DNA of 64,000 nt from Streptomyces aurantiacus (lineage in GTDB: Bacteria > Actinomycetota > Actinomycetes > Streptomycetales > Streptomycetaceae): assembly GCF_027107535.1 (NCBI RefSeq), contig NZ_CP114283.1:7502001-7566000 (forward strand). Reading direction: 5' to 3'. The notes under the pieces are model-generated. The model was given only the letters and a program-made list of their open reading frames with translations. It was not told the DNA's origin and searched no databases. A program made the translations under genes and the position numbers. Shown piece after piece: positions 20,297 through 29,858 of this stretch (positions are counted from its first letter, which is position 1; the number at the start of each line of letters is the position of its first letter).

Positions 20297-21817
20297 TCAG
20301 TCGCGGCCGCAGCCGCCGCCCGCGGCGACGGGCAGCGGTTCGGGTGCGCCGACCTTCGGGAGCCCCAGCATGACGCCGGCGGGCTTGGCGGCCTCGGCGG
20401 TGTTGCGCTTCTCCCAGGCGTCCCCCGCGCGCGTGCGGCGCACTTCGAGGACGGCGCCCTCGGCGAGCAGGTGGTGCGGAGCGGCGTACGTGATCTCCAC
20501 GGTGACGACGTCGCCGGGGCGCACTTCGGTGTCGGGCTTGGTGAAGTGCACCAGGCGGTTGTCGGCGGCGCGGCCGGAGAGGCGGTGCGTGGCGCCGTCC
20601 TTGCGGCCCTCGCCCTCGGCGACCATCAGCTCCAGGGTGCGGCCGACCTGCTTCTTGTTCTCGTCCCAGGAGATCTCCTCCTGAAGGGCGACGAGACGCT
20701 CGTAGCGCGCCTGCACGACCTCCTTGGGGATCTGCCCCTCCATGGTGGCCGCGGGGGTGCCGGGGCGCTTGGAGTACTGGAACGTGAAGGCCTGGGCGAA
20801 GCGGGCCTCGCGGACCGCGTGCAGGGTCTGCTCGAAGTCCTCCTCGGTCTCGCCGGGGAAGCCCACGATGATGTCGGTGGTGATCGCGGCGTGCGGGATC
20901 GAGGCGCGCACCTTGTCGATGATTCCGAGGAACCGTTCCTGGCGGTACGAGCGGCGCATGGCCTTCAGGACCGTGTCCGAGCCGGACTGCATCGGCATGT
21001 GCAGCTGCGGCATGACGTTCGGTGTCTCGGCCATCGCGGCGATGACGTCGTCCGTGAAGTCCCGCGGGTGCGGCGAGGTGAAGCGGACGCGCTCCAGGCC
21101 CTCGATCTTCCCGCAGGCCCGCAGCAGCTTGCTGAAGGCCTCGCGGTCGCCGATGTCGGAGCCGTAGGCGTTCACGTTCTGCCCGAGCAGCGTGATCTCG
21201 GAGACGCCCTCGCCGACCAGGGCCTCGATCTCGGCGAGGATGTCGCCGGTCCTGCGGTCCTTCTCCTTGCCGCGCAGCGCCGGGACGATGCAGAAGGTGC
21301 AGGTGTTGTTGCAGCCGACGGAGATGGACACCCAGGCGGCGTACGCGCTCTCGCGGCGGGTCGGCAGCGTCGACGGGAACGCTTCGAGCGACTCGGCGAT
21401 CTCGACCTGCGCCTCTTCCTGGACGCGGGCGCGCTCCAGGAGGACGGGGAGTTTGCCGATGTTGTGCGTGCCGAAGACGACGTCCACCCAGGGCGCCTTC
21501 TTCACGATGGTGTCGCGGTCCTTCTGGGCGAGACAGCCGCCGACGGCGATCTGCATGCCGGGCCGCTTCGTCTTCATCGGGGCGAGCCTGCCGAGGTTCC
21601 CGTAGAGACGGTTGTCGGCGTTCTCTCGCACCGCGCAGGTGTTGAAGACGACGACGTCGGCGTCACCGTCGGAGCCCTCGGCGGCGCGTACGTAACCGGC
21701 GTCCTCCAGGAGGCCCGAGAGCCGCTCGGAGTCGTGGACGTTCATCTGACATCCGTAAGTGCGCACTTCATACGTTCTCGTCAGGTCCACTGCCCGGCTC
21801 CGGTCGCTGCTGCTCAT
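20297..21817 (-). CDS. miaB: tRNA-2-methylthio-N6-dimethylallyladenosine synthase
   Basis: Radical-SAM methylthiotransferase acting on the i6A37 made by MiaA. UPF0004 domain cysteines in [16 protein letters not shown] and GGCLAQK; radical-SAM cluster CNNTCTFC; a C-terminal TRAM domain ([14 protein letters not shown]...). The tail GGGCGRD is Cys/Gly-rich. ATG at 21817, 506 aa. The RelE-like gene follows after 29 bp. Confidence 0.95.
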   Translation of the reverse strand: MSSSDRSRAVDLTRTYEVRTYGCQMNVHDSERLSGLLEDAGYVRAAEGSDGDADVVVFNTCAVRENADNRLYGNLGRLAPMKTKRPGMQIAVGGCLAQKDRDTIVKKAPWVDVVFGTHNIGKLPVLLERARVQEEAQVEIAESLEAFPSTLPTRRESAYAAWVSISVGCNNTCTFCIVPALRGKEKDRRTGDILAEIEALVGEGVSEITLLGQNVNAYGSDIGDREAFSKLLRACGKIEGLERVRFTSPHPRDFTDDVIAAMAETPNVMPQLHMPMQSGSDTVLKAMRRSYRQERFLGIIDKVRASIPHAAITTDIIVGFPGETEEDFEQTLHAVREARFAQAFTFQYSKRPGTPAATMEGQIPKEVVQARYERLVALQEEISWDENKKQVGRTLELMVAEGEGRKDGATHRLSGRAADNRLVHFTKPDTEVRPGDVVTVEITYAAPHHLLAEGAVLEVRRTRAGDAWEKRNTAEAAKPAGVMLGLPKVGAPEPLPVAAGGGCGRD

Positions 21818-21978
21818 GCGACAAGGGTAGGTGGTGCCCGGAGTACGTCCCGCCCCGGAGCGGCGGGCCGGCTCGTGGAGGCCTGTCGCGCTTCCCGCGG
21901 CCGCCGCTGCGGGGCCGTGTACGCGTCCGAAGAGCCAGGCCTGGTCATCGGGGCCGGTGAGCTGGCAGGATCGCGCGC

Positions 21979-22980
21979 ATGTTCCAGGCGATCCCCTCCA
22001 TCGGCAGACGCCGAGCCCTGCAGGGTTCGGCCGCCGCCTTCGTGGCCTTCGGGCTGCTGCTGTGGTGGCTGCTGCCCCTGGACGAGAGCTCTCCGGACGG
22101 GAAGGTGGTCTTCAGCACGGGGACTCCGAGCGGTGTGTACCAGCTGTACGGGGAGCTGCTGCAGGAGGCGCTCGCCAAGGACATGCCGCGCCTGGACGTG
22201 GACCTGGAGCAAAGCGACGGTTCGCAGGAGAACGTGCAGAAGGTGGCCACAGGAAAGGCCGATTTCACCATCGCGGCGTCCGACGCGGTGGAGAAGTACA
22301 AGGACGAGGGCGGACGCGGCGCGGACCGGTTGCGCGGCTGCGTGCGTCTGTACGACGACTACGTGCACGTGGTCGTTCCCCGCAAGTCCCCCGTGCACTC
22401 CATCGCGCAGCTGAAGGGCAAGCGGGTGGGGGTGGGGCAGGAGGCTTCCGGCGTGCGCCTGATCGCGGACCATGTACTGGCGGCGGCCGGCCTCGATCCG
22501 CGTAAGGACATCCAGCCGGTGCCCAAGGGCATCCAGGAAGTGCCGAAGCTGCTCGAATCGGGGAAGATCGACGCGTTCTTCTGGTCCGGCGGGCTCCCGA
22601 CCAGCGCCGTCAGCAAACTCTCGGACCGCTTCGACATCAAACTGGTCCCGATCGGGGCCGACCTGGTCCAGAAGCTGCACAAGCCGGACGGGAGGTCCAG
22701 TTTCTACCGGGCCGCCCTGATGCCGGCCGACACCTACACCGACGGGGCCGAGAACGATGCCGGCGTACCGACGCTGGCGGTGGCGAACCTTCTGGTGACG
22801 CGGGCCGGTACGGACGCGACACTCGCCGAGGGGATCACCCGCACGGTGATCGACAGCCGCGACCGCATCGGTGAGGAGGTGCACGCCGCCCAGCGCGTGG
22901 ACCTGCGGACCGCCATCTACACCGACCCTCTGCAACTTCACGAGGGCGCACGCCGCTACTACCGCTCGGTCAAGCCGTAG
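21979..22980 (+). CDS. TAXI-family solute-binding protein without TRAP permease
   Basis: TAXI-type (TRAP-associated extracytoplasmic immunogenic) solute receptor. An N-terminal Arg-containing signal/anchor ([25 protein letters not shown]) is followed by [48 protein letters not shown] and [19 protein letters not shown], typical of the family, which often binds glutamate or other dicarboxylates. No TRAP membrane genes are nearby. It is convergent with gluK, which ends 116 bp away. Its place next to a glutamate-responsive sensor kinase suggests a binding protein feeding the sensor or another transporter (inference). ATG at 21979 with AGGA nine bases upstream. Confidence 0.85.
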   Translation: MFQAIPSIGRRRALQGSAAAFVAFGLLLWWLLPLDESSPDGKVVFSTGTPSGVYQLYGELLQEALAKDMPRLDVDLEQSDGSQENVQKVATGKADFTIAASDAVEKYKDEGGRGADRLRGCVRLYDDYVHVVVPRKSPVHSIAQLKGKRVGVGQEASGVRLIADHVLAAAGLDPRKDIQPVPKGIQEVPKLLESGKIDAFFWSGGLPTSAVSKLSDRFDIKLVPIGADLVQKLHKPDGRSSFYRAALMPADTYTDGAENDAGVPTLAVANLLVTRAGTDATLAEGITRTVIDSRDRIGEEVHAAQRVDLRTAIYTDPLQLHEGARRYYRSVKP

Positions 22981-23095
22981 CGGCGATCGAGCTGTGAGGC
23001 GGTCCGGCCGCGGCGCGGGGCCCCGCCCGGCCCTGGACGGCGAAACGGCTCCGGCAGACGCCGTGTACGCCCGCTGAGGGCCCGTGCAGGCCCGG

Positions 23096-24502
23096 TCAGG
23101 CGCCGGGTACCGTCCGTGGCACGGTGACCGTCACCTTCAGCCCGTGCGGGTCGTGGGAGGCGTACGTGATGGAGCCGCCGCCCGCGGAGAGCAGCGCCCG
23201 GGAGATCGACAGGCCGAGGCCCGACCCCTTGATGTTCTGATGGCCGGCGCTGCGCCAGAAGCGGTCGCCGACACGGGTCAGCTCCTCGTCGCTCAGGCCG
23301 GGTCCGCGGTCGGTCACGACGATCCTGGACACCTCGCCGTTCGAGGTCACCTCGACCTCGACGCACTCGCCCTCGGGCGTGAACTTCAGCGCGTTGTCGA
23401 TGACCGCGTCCAGGGCGCTGGAGAGGGCGACGGGGTCGGCCCAGGCGGTCGTGGCGGGGCAGGTTCCGACGAGTCGGACGCCCTTGTCGTCGGCGACCGG
23501 CGACCAGGAGGCCACGCGTTCGGCGGTGAGCTCGCCGATGTCGGTGAGCCGCAGGTCCGCCTCGGCGTGCTCGGCGAGGGCGAGGTCCAGGAGGTCGTCC
23601 AGGACATGGGCGAGACGCTTGCCCTCCGTACGGACGGAGGCGATCTCCTCGTTGCCCTCGGGCAGTTCCAGGGCGAGCAGTTCGATACGCAGCAGCAGGG
23701 CGGACAGGGGGTTGCGCAGTTGGTGCGAGGCGTCGGCGACGAAGGCGCGCTGCTGCTCCAGGACGTCCTCGACGTTGTCGGCCATCTCGTTGAACGACCG
23801 GGCCAGGCGCCTGAGTTCCGGTGGTCCGCCGGCCGCGGCGACCCGGGACTTCAGGCGGCCGGTCGCGATGTCGTGGGTGGTGGCGTCGAGGACGCGTACG
23901 GGCCGAAGCACCCAGCCGGTCAGGCGCAGCGCGGCGCCGAGCGCGAGAAGCATCGCGGCGGCCTCGCCGGCACCGATGACGAGCCAGCCGTGCAGGATCC
24001 TCGAGCGCATGGGCCCGGTGGGCGAGTCGGTGACCACCACCGCGACAACGTCACCGTCCCGGACGACGGGCGACGCGACGACGAGACGGTCCCGCTGCCA
24101 CGGCCAGACCTGCGCCGGGTCGTGGCTGCGGCGGCCCTGCAGGGCTTCCTCGAAGGAGTCGTGGAGTTCACCGGCCCCGGGGAGGTACCAGTTCTGCGGC
24201 GCGTTCGCCATGACCTTCTTGTCGCGGTAGAAGACGCCGGCGCTGATGTCGTACAGATCCTGGTATGTGTGGAGTTCCTGCAGAAGCGTCTTGCCGCGCG
24301 GTTCCGTGGGGCTGACCCGTGACCCCTCGGGGCGGTCGGCCACGAACTGGGCGAGGGACGCGAAGCGCGCCGTGTCGTCGATCCGGTCGACGACCACCTC
24401 CTGCTGCTGGGCCGCCGCCAGGCTCACCGCGAGGGGGACGCCCAGGGCGAGCAGAATGGCCGCCATCAGGATGATGAGCAGCGGGAGAAGGCGTGTGCGC
24501 AC
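23096..24502 (-). CDS. gluK: Sensor histidine kinase of glutamate system (GluK)
   Basis: Membrane histidine kinase: TM1 ~7-30, an extracytoplasmic sensor region ~31-165, TM2 ~172-195, HAMP ~195-250, HisKA with H260 in ADASHQLRNPL, and HATPase motifs DNALKFTPEG, DRGPGLSDEE and [13 protein letters not shown]. The GTG at 24502 lies 9 bases after the gluR stop, so the two are cotranscribed. In S. coelicolor the orthologous GluK-GluR pair senses glutamate and controls gluABCD; orthology is inferred here from gene order and architecture. Confidence 0.9.
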   Translation of the reverse strand: MRTRLLPLLIILMAAILLALGVPLAVSLAAAQQQEVVVDRIDDTARFASLAQFVADRPEGSRVSPTEPRGKTLLQELHTYQDLYDISAGVFYRDKKVMANAPQNWYLPGAGELHDSFEEALQGRRSHDPAQVWPWQRDRLVVASPVVRDGDVVAVVVTDSPTGPMRSRILHGWLVIGAGEAAAMLLALGAALRLTGWVLRPVRVLDATTHDIATGRLKSRVAAAGGPPELRRLARSFNEMADNVEDVLEQQRAFVADASHQLRNPLSALLLRIELLALELPEGNEEIASVRTEGKRLAHVLDDLLDLALAEHAEADLRLTDIGELTAERVASWSPVADDKGVRLVGTCPATTAWADPVALSSALDAVIDNALKFTPEGECVEVEVTSNGEVSRIVVTDRGPGLSDEELTRVGDRFWRSAGHQNIKGSGLGLSISRALLSAGGGSITYASHDPHGLKVTVTVPRTVPGA

Positions 24503-24511
24503 CTGGGCCCG

Positions 24512-25198
24512 CTACGCGGCGGGCGCGACGAGCCGGTAGCCGACGCCGCGCACGGTCTCGATGAGGGCCGGCATGCGCAGCTTGGAGCGCAGCGACGCGA
24601 CGTGCACCTCCAGGGTGCGGCCGGTCCCCTCCCAGCTGGTGCGCCAGACCTCGCTGATGATCTGCTCCCGCCGGAACACCACTCCGGGGCGCTGCGCGAG
24701 GAGCGCCAGCAGGTCGAACTCCTTGCGGGTCAGCTGGACGACGGAACCGTCGACGCTGACCTGCCGTGTGGGCAGTTCGATGCGCACGGGCCCGAGGTGC
24801 AGCGCGGTGTCGCCCGACGCCGCGGCGTCGTCGGCGACGGTGCGCCGGGCGACGGCGTGGATACGGGCGAGGAGTTCGCCGGTGTCGTACGGCTTCACCA
24901 CGTAGTCGTCGGCGCCGAGGTTGAGTCCGTGGATGCGGGAGCGTACGTCCGCGCGCGCGGTAACCATGATCACGGGCGTGCTGGTCCGCTTGCGGATCTT
25001 GCCGCAGACCTCGTACCCGTCCTGGTCGGGCAGACCGAGGTCGAGGAGCACCACTCCGAAGCCGGCGCCTTCCGGGACGAGCGCCTGGAGGGCCTCCTCG
25101 CCGCTGCGGGCGTGCGTGACGTCGAAGCCGTGACGTGCGAGGACCGCGGACAGAGCGGCCGCCACGTGGTTGTCGTCCTCGACGAGGAGCAGTCTCAT
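24512..25198 (-). CDS. gluR: OmpR-family response regulator of glutamate system (GluR)
   Basis: Receiver domain with acidic pair D8/D9, phospho-acceptor D53 (LLDLGLPDQDG), T80 (IMVTARA) and K102 (VKPYD), followed by an OmpR winged helix (LTRKEFDLLALLAQRPG, SLRSKL, RGVGYRL). ATG at 25198 with AAGGGGG upstream. Divergent from gluA across a ~280-bp intergenic region, where its binding site is expected. Confidence 0.92.
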   Translation of the reverse strand: MRLLLVEDDNHVAAALSAVLARHGFDVTHARSGEEALQALVPEGAGFGVVLLDLGLPDQDGYEVCGKIRKRTSTPVIMVTARADVRSRIHGLNLGADDYVVKPYDTGELLARIHAVARRTVADDAAASGDTALHLGPVRIELPTRQVSVDGSVVQLTRKEFDLLALLAQRPGVVFRREQIISEVWRTSWEGTGRTLEVHVASLRSKLRMPALIETVRGVGYRLVAPAA

Positions 25199-25479
25199 TT
25201 TGGCCCCCTTCGGTTCATCGGTCGTACGTTCTCGGCGGATAGACGTGCAGCACGCGCGCGTGCACCCTGGAAGTCAGGCCGATGGACGCGGACGGCGTCA
25301 AGCATGTTCGGGGCGCGGCCCCGTTCCGTTACGCAGCCGGTACGCGCCCGGAGCGGCCTTCACGAAGAGTGTCCGTTTGCTGCCGGATCGTTATGCTCAA
25401 TTTCCCCTCAGATGTAATGACGCTGGTCGTGCCGCGTTACTACTGTCCTCGCAACCGAGGAGGACGGAGCAAGAGGCCG
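25199..25479. promoter_or_regulatory. gluR-gluA divergent regulatory region
   Basis: 281 bp without a gene, between divergent gluR and gluA. It should contain both promoters. I could not pick a convincing -35/-10 pair; GTTATGCTCAATTT near 25390 is the most AT-rich stretch and a possible -10 area for gluA. Confidence 0.4.
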
Positions 25480-26256
25480 ATGACCGAAGTATCGGTGACC
25501 AAGGACGCCGTACCCGCGGCCGACGATCTGGTCGTGCTGAAGAACGTCAACAAGCACTTCGGCGCGTTGCACGTGCTCCAGGACATCGACCTGACCATCG
25601 CTCGTGGTGAAGTCGTCGTGGTCATCGGACCCTCCGGGTCCGGAAAGTCCACCCTGTGTCGCGCCATCAACCGCCTGGAGTCGATCGAGTCGGGAAGTAT
25701 CTCGATCGACGGAAAGCCGCTGCCGGAGGAGGGCAAGGAACTCGCCCGCCTGCGCGCCGACGTCGGCATGGTCTTCCAGTCCTTCAACCTGTTCGCGCAC
25801 AAGACGGTGCTCGAGAACGTGGTGCTGGGCCAGCTCAAGGTCCGCAAGACCGACAAGAAGGCCGCCGAGGAGAAGGCGCGCGGGCTGCTCGACCGTGTGG
25901 GCGTCACCGCCCAGGCGGACAAGTACCCCGCGCAGCTCTCCGGCGGACAGCAGCAGCGTGTCGCGATCGCACGGGCGCTGGCGATGGACCCCAAGGTCAT
26001 GCTCTTCGACGAGCCGACGTCGGCTCTCGACCCGGAGATGATCAACGAGGTCCTGGAAGTCATGCAGCAGCTCGCGCGTGACGGTATGACGATGGTCGTA
26101 GTCACACATGAGATGGGTTTCGCCCGTTCGGCCGCGAACCGCGTCGTCTTCATGGCGGACGGACGCATCGTCGAAGAGGCTGTGCCGGACCAGTTCTTCA
26201 GCAACCCGCGCAGCGACCGGGCGAAGGACTTCCTGTCGAAGATCCTGCACCACTGA
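25480..26256 (+). CDS. gluA: Glutamate ABC transporter ATP-binding protein
   Basis: Polar amino-acid ABC ATPase: Walker [11 protein letters not shown]-loop VFQSFNLF, signature LSGGQQQR, Walker [13 protein letters not shown], and H-loop [11 protein letters not shown] at 25480 (MTEVSVTKD), 258 aa; the frame extends upstream into the intergenic region without support. AAGAGG lies close before the ATG. First gene of gluABCD. Confidence 0.94.
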   Translation: MTEVSVTKDAVPAADDLVVLKNVNKHFGALHVLQDIDLTIARGEVVVVIGPSGSGKSTLCRAINRLESIESGSISIDGKPLPEEGKELARLRADVGMVFQSFNLFAHKTVLENVVLGQLKVRKTDKKAAEEKARGLLDRVGVTAQADKYPAQLSGGQQQRVAIARALAMDPKVMLFDEPTSALDPEMINEVLEVMQQLARDGMTMVVVTHEMGFARSAANRVVFMADGRIVEEAVPDQFFSNPRSDRAKDFLSKILHH

Positions 26257-26352
26257 CGACCTGCGTCATTCATGACCCGCTTCACCCGCACCCGCCGGTC
26301 TGCGGCATCGACACCGAGGGCCCGTTCCTCTTCACCGCAAAGGATGTTCACC

Positions 26353-27198
26353 ATGAAGCTTCGCAAGGTCAGCGCTGCGGCTGCCGCCGCGCTGGTTCTC
26401 TCTCTGACCGCGACCGCCTGCGGCGGCGACGACAAGGACAGCGACACCGGCTCGGGCTCTGGCGGCGGCGACAAGATCAAGATCGGCATCAAGTACGACC
26501 AGCCCGGTCTCGGCCTCAAGGAGCCGGACGGATCCTTCGCCGGCTTCGACGTCGACGTGGCCACCTACGTGGCCAAGGAGCTCGGCTACGAGCCCAACCA
26601 GATCGAGTGGGTCGAGACCAAGAGCGCCGACCGCGAGAACGCGCTCGCCCGCGGCGACGTGAAGCTCATCGCGGCCACTTACTCGATCAACGATGAGCGC
26701 AAGGAGAAGGTCGACTTCGCCGGCCCCTATCTGCTGGCCCACCAGGACCTGCTGATCAAGGCGGACTCCGACATCAGCAAGGGCACGGACCTCAACGGCA
26801 AGAAACTGTGTTCCGTGACCGGCTCCACCTCGGCGCAGAACGTCACGAAGGAGATCGCCCCGAAGGCCCAGCTCAAGGAGTACGGCGGCTACTCGGAGTG
26901 CATCGCCGCCCTGCAGAGCGGCGCCGTGGACGCCGTGACCACCGACGACTCGATCCTTGCGGGCTTCGCCGCCCAGGACAAGTACAAGGGCCAGTTCAAG
27001 CTCGCCGGGCTCAAACTGAGCAATGAGAACTACGGCGTCGGTATCAAGAAGGGCGACACCGCGACCGCGGACAAGGTCAACACCGCCCTGGAGAAGATGG
27101 TCAGCGACGGCGCTTGGCAGAAGGCCGTCGACGCGAACTTCGGTCCGGCCAATTACAAGAACGAGCCCGCCCCGAAGATCGGCAACATCGTTTCCTAA
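26353..27198 (+). CDS. gluB: Glutamate-binding lipoprotein
   Basis: Extracytoplasmic solute-binding protein, family 3. The signal peptide MKLRKVSAAAAAALVLSL ends in a TATAC lipobox with the Cys at residue 26. Family marks: KIGIKYDQPGLGL, FAGFDVDVATYVAKELGY, NDERKEKVDFAGPY, and ELKEYGGYSECIAAL-type C-lobe sequence. ATG at 26353 with AAAGGA at ~9 bases; the earlier in-frame ATG at 26272 would bury the signal peptide. Confidence 0.94.
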   Translation: MKLRKVSAAAAAALVLSLTATACGGDDKDSDTGSGSGGGDKIKIGIKYDQPGLGLKEPDGSFAGFDVDVATYVAKELGYEPNQIEWVETKSADRENALARGDVKLIAATYSINDERKEKVDFAGPYLLAHQDLLIKADSDISKGTDLNGKKLCSVTGSTSAQNVTKEIAPKAQLKEYGGYSECIAALQSGAVDAVTTDDSILAGFAAQDKYKGQFKLAGLKLSNENYGVGIKKGDTATADKVNTALEKMVSDGAWQKAVDANFGPANYKNEPAPKIGNIVS

Positions 27199-27293
27199 CG
27201 CAGGAACCCGCAGGCACGCCGCCGCCGCCACGATCGCGGCGGCGGCGCGCTGCGCCCTCCACGTACGCCACATACCCGGAAGCGCGGGAGATT

Positions 27294-27962
27294 GTGTTCG
27301 ACTTTCTTGAAGGCTACGACGTCCTAGGGGCGTTCTGGATGACGGTGAAACTCACCGTCCTCTCCGCCATCGGCTCCCTCGTCTGGGGCACCCTGCTGGC
27401 CGCGATGCGGGTAAGCCCGGTCCCGCTCATGCGCGGGTTCGGCACCGCCTACGTGAACATCGTCCGGAACATCCCCCTGACCGTCATCATCGTCTTCACC
27501 TCGCTGGGCCTAGCCGACATCTTCGGCGTGACGATGGGCGCCTCCGACGACTTCGATGTGCAGGGCTTCCGGCTGGCCGTGCTCGGTTTCGTCGCCTACA
27601 CCGCGGCCTTCGTCTGCGAGGCGATCCGCTCCGGCATCAACACCGTGCCCGTCGGCCAGGCCGAGGCGGCACGCGCCATCGGGCTGAGCTTCAGCCAGAT
27701 CCTGCGCCTCATCGTCCTGCCGCAGGCCTTCCGCTCGGTCATCGGACCTCTGGCCAACGTGCTGATCGCGCTGACCAAGAACACGACCGTGGCGGCGGCG
27801 ATCGGCGTGGCAGAGGCCGCCGCCCTGATGAAGGAAATGATCGAGAACGAGGCACAGACGCTGGCCATCGGCGCGGTGTTCGCCTTCGGGTTCGTGGTAC
27901 TGACCCTGCCCACCGGCCTCATCCTCGGCTGGCTGAGCAAGCGACTGGCGGTGAAGCGATGA
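27294..27962 (+). CDS. gluC: Glutamate ABC transporter permease 1
   Basis: HisM/GluC-type permease with about five membrane segments. The EAA loop lies in EAARAIGLSFSQILRLIVLPQAFR. I place the start at the GTG at 27294 (VFDFLEGYDVL), with GGGAG three bases upstream, giving 222 aa. The open frame runs upstream into gluB's end but the extension is Arg/Pro-rich. The stop overlaps the gluD start as ATGA. Confidence 0.9.
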   Translation: MFDFLEGYDVLGAFWMTVKLTVLSAIGSLVWGTLLAAMRVSPVPLMRGFGTAYVNIVRNIPLTVIIVFTSLGLADIFGVTMGASDDFDVQGFRLAVLGFVAYTAAFVCEAIRSGINTVPVGQAEAARAIGLSFSQILRLIVLPQAFRSVIGPLANVLIALTKNTTVAAAIGVAEAAALMKEMIENEAQTLAIGAVFAFGFVVLTLPTGLILGWLSKRLAVKR

Positions 27963-28864
27963 CCTCCGTCCTCTATGACACTCCCGGCCCCCGGGCCAAG
28001 CGGCGCAATGTGATCTTCTCAGTGGTCTTCTTCGTCCTGCTCGCCCTCTTCCTGTGGTGGATCTGGCGGGCCATGGACGACAAGAAGCAGCTTGAGTGGT
28101 CCCTGTGGGAGCCGTTCACCACGTCACAGGCCTGGACGACGTATCTGCTGCCGGGCCTCGGCGACACGCTGAAGGGCGCGGCGCTCGCCATGGTGATCGC
28201 CCTTCCGCTGGGCGCGTTCTTCGGTATCTCACGCCTCTCCGACCACCGGTGGGTACGGGGGGCGGCCAGCACGGTGGTCGAGTTCTTCCGGGCGATCCCG
28301 GTTCTGCTGCTGATGCTGTTCGCCAACGAGTTCTACGTCCGCTACACGGACATCAGCAGTGAACAGCGCCCCCTGTACGCGGTCGTCACCGGCCTGGTGC
28401 TCTACAACGCTTCCGTGCTCGCCGAGATCGTACGGGCCGGAATCCTCTCCCTTCCCAAGGGGCAGTCGGAGGCCGCCATGGCGGTCGGTCTGCGCAAGGG
28501 CCAGGTGATGACCAACGTCCTGCTGCCGCAGGCCGTCACCGCGATGCTGCCGGCCATCGTCAGCCAACTCGTCGTCATCGTGAAGGACACCGCGCTGGGT
28601 GGCGTGATGCTCGGGTTCACTGAGCTGCTCAACTCGCGTAGCACGCTGGCGGCCAACTACGCCAACGTCATCCCCAGCTTCATCGTGGTGGCGGTCATCT
28701 ACATCGTGCTGAACTTCATCCTCACCAGCTTTGCGAGCTGGCTTGAGGGCAGGCTGCGGCGGAGCAAGAAGGGCACGGGCGCGGTCCTTGGGGTCGACGA
28801 CGTTGACGACATCAACGCCGGCGAGGTGGGGGGCACGGCGGCGACCGGCGCCCGCGGTGCCTGA
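27959..28864 (+). CDS. gluD: Glutamate ABC transporter permease 2
   Basis: Second permease of the system, with the EAA loop SEAAMAVGLRKGQVMTNVLLPQ and five or six membrane segments. The ATG overlaps the gluC stop (ATGA), indicating translational coupling. The C-terminal tail after the last segment is long and charged (RRSKKGTGAVLGVDDVDD...). Followed by a terminator at 28891. Confidence 0.94.
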   Translation: MTSVLYDTPGPRAKRRNVIFSVVFFVLLALFLWWIWRAMDDKKQLEWSLWEPFTTSQAWTTYLLPGLGDTLKGAALAMVIALPLGAFFGISRLSDHRWVRGAASTVVEFFRAIPVLLLMLFANEFYVRYTDISSEQRPLYAVVTGLVLYNASVLAEIVRAGILSLPKGQSEAAMAVGLRKGQVMTNVLLPQAVTAMLPAIVSQLVVIVKDTALGGVMLGFTELLNSRSTLAANYANVIPSFIVVAVIYIVLNFILTSFASWLEGRLRRSKKGTGAVLGVDDVDDINAGEVGGTAATGARGA

Positions 28865-28890
28865 GTGGCAGGAAAACTGTTTGATCCGTA

Positions 28891-28921
28891 CGGAGGCAGT
28901 GGTGTGATGCCACTGCCTCCG
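28891..28921 (+). terminator. Terminator of gluABCD
   Basis: 12-bp perfect stem (CGGAGGCAGTGG / CCACTGCCTCCG) with a 7-base loop, 27 bp after the gluD stop. Its right arm is also part of the direct repeat found again at 31446. Confidence 0.85.
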
Positions 28922-28938
28922 CTGCTTGGACGAAAGCA
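28909..28938 (+). repeat. Left imperfect direct repeat bounding AT-richer island
   Basis: Begins with the 13-mer GCCACTGCCTCCG and continues CTTGGACGAAAGCA after a 3-base mismatch. The copy at 31446 matches about 25 of 30 positions with one gap. It lies in the gluD terminator's right arm, where the base composition changes. Confidence 0.6.
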
Positions 28939-29436
28939 CCCGTAGAAGACTGGGCCCGCACTCGGGAGCGTGCACCGTACTCCAATGGCCAGTTGGTGTA
29001 CGTTCGGCCGCAGGGTGGTGTTCCAGGCCACTGGGGTGGTGTAGGTGGAGACGGTCAGAGAGACCCTCTGAATCAAGCGATATCCGCCACATTGACATCT
29101 GCATGGTGTACTCGCCTTGAAGTAATTCGAGAAGCAGGACTCCGCGGCAGCCTGGAAGAATATTTACGTCACCCGCTGATGAGGTTCGTGGACCACTGCT
29201 TCGGCGGAAGCGGAGAGCAGGCGGCCGCCTGGTCGGCTCGAAACGCAGGCGGAGGAAATCCGCAGCAGACCAGCTCACCGCCACCCAACCCGCCCTATAT
29301 TTGCTGCCACGCTGGCCTACGCTCGCCCGACCGGGAAGTCCTTCCTCTGGTATCCCCATCGCCTACGTCTCTGCTTTCCCCCACAACGCGAATCGGCCGC
29401 CAACCGAAGTTGACGGCCGATAACGAACTATCGAGA
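28939..29436. other. Gene-free stretch at left of accessory island
   Basis: About 500 bp after the gluD terminator with lower GC than the core. Open frames exist on both strands but have no convincing ribosome-binding site, family motif or codon bias. It could hold decayed coding sequence. Confidence 0.4.
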
Positions 29437-29787
29437 CTAAGAGGCCTTCGTCATGAACCCGGCCGTTAGCGATGCCGACTCCGGCGGGCACCAAACAATA
29501 GAAGGGCTGCCGCCGGACTTCCAGACCCCCGCCTCGCGGTCAATCAATTCACCAGTGAGCAGCCTTTTACAAACCACGATCGCCTTATAGTGTCCGCCAT
29601 TACTCTTGTTGCACTTGGCGGTAGCACCCTGCTGCCCATCCGGGTTGAATATTTGCGCCGAGCATCCGGTGGGATGGGCCTTTACAGCGACCGGACCTGC
29701 GGGAGCTGCCGCAGCCGCGCCTTGAAACCCCATGACGGATGCCGCGATAAAACCGGCGGACACCAGCGCTGACCAATGCTTCTTCAT
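29437..29787 (-). CDS. Small secreted four-cysteine protein (island paralogue 1)
   Basis: 116 aa: signal peptide MKKHWSALVSAGFIAASVMG with an AAAAAPAG cleavage region, then a mature part with four Cys (HPTGC, AKC, VVC, VWC) and the motif CNKSNGGHYKAIVVC. The ATG at 29787 has GAGAGGAAG ~9 bases upstream. It shares the Cys pattern HPTGC...KC..SNGGHY(K/R)AI..CK...TG...W...P...C with the gene at 29859, so the two are paralogues with two likely disulfides. Similar SNGGxYRA-type small secreted proteins are common but uncharacterised in streptomycetes. Codon use is less GC-biased than the neighbours, pointing to transfer. Confidence 0.78.
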   Translation of the reverse strand: MKKHWSALVSAGFIAASVMGFQGAAAAAPAGPVAVKAHPTGCSAQIFNPDGQQGATAKCNKSNGGHYKAIVVCKRLLTGELIDREAGVWKSGGSPSIVWCPPESASLTAGFMTKAS

Positions 29788-29858
29788 TTCTTTGAACTTC
29801 CTCTCAACGGTATTTTTTGGATCATGCCACGTACGGCGCCTCGATACCTCATAAGGCC

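Noticed and set aside
20288..22414. 708-aa plus-strand frame opposite miaB
   Set aside because: Antisense shadow; miaB radical-SAM motifs are on the minus strand.
23015..23026. GCGGGGCCCCGC palindrome between the TAXI gene and gluK as a terminator
   Set aside because: It has no loop, so it would not form a normal terminator hairpin, and no clear longer stem was found.
29102..29113. 12-mer CATGGTGTACTC shared with 34366-34377
   Set aside because: No extension of the match on either side; one 12-mer in 64 kb is not enough to infer a repeat family.
28993..29469. Plus-strand open frame in the left part of the island
   Set aside because: No ribosome-binding site or recognisable motif; it runs antisense into the secreted-peptide gene and its composition looks noncoding.
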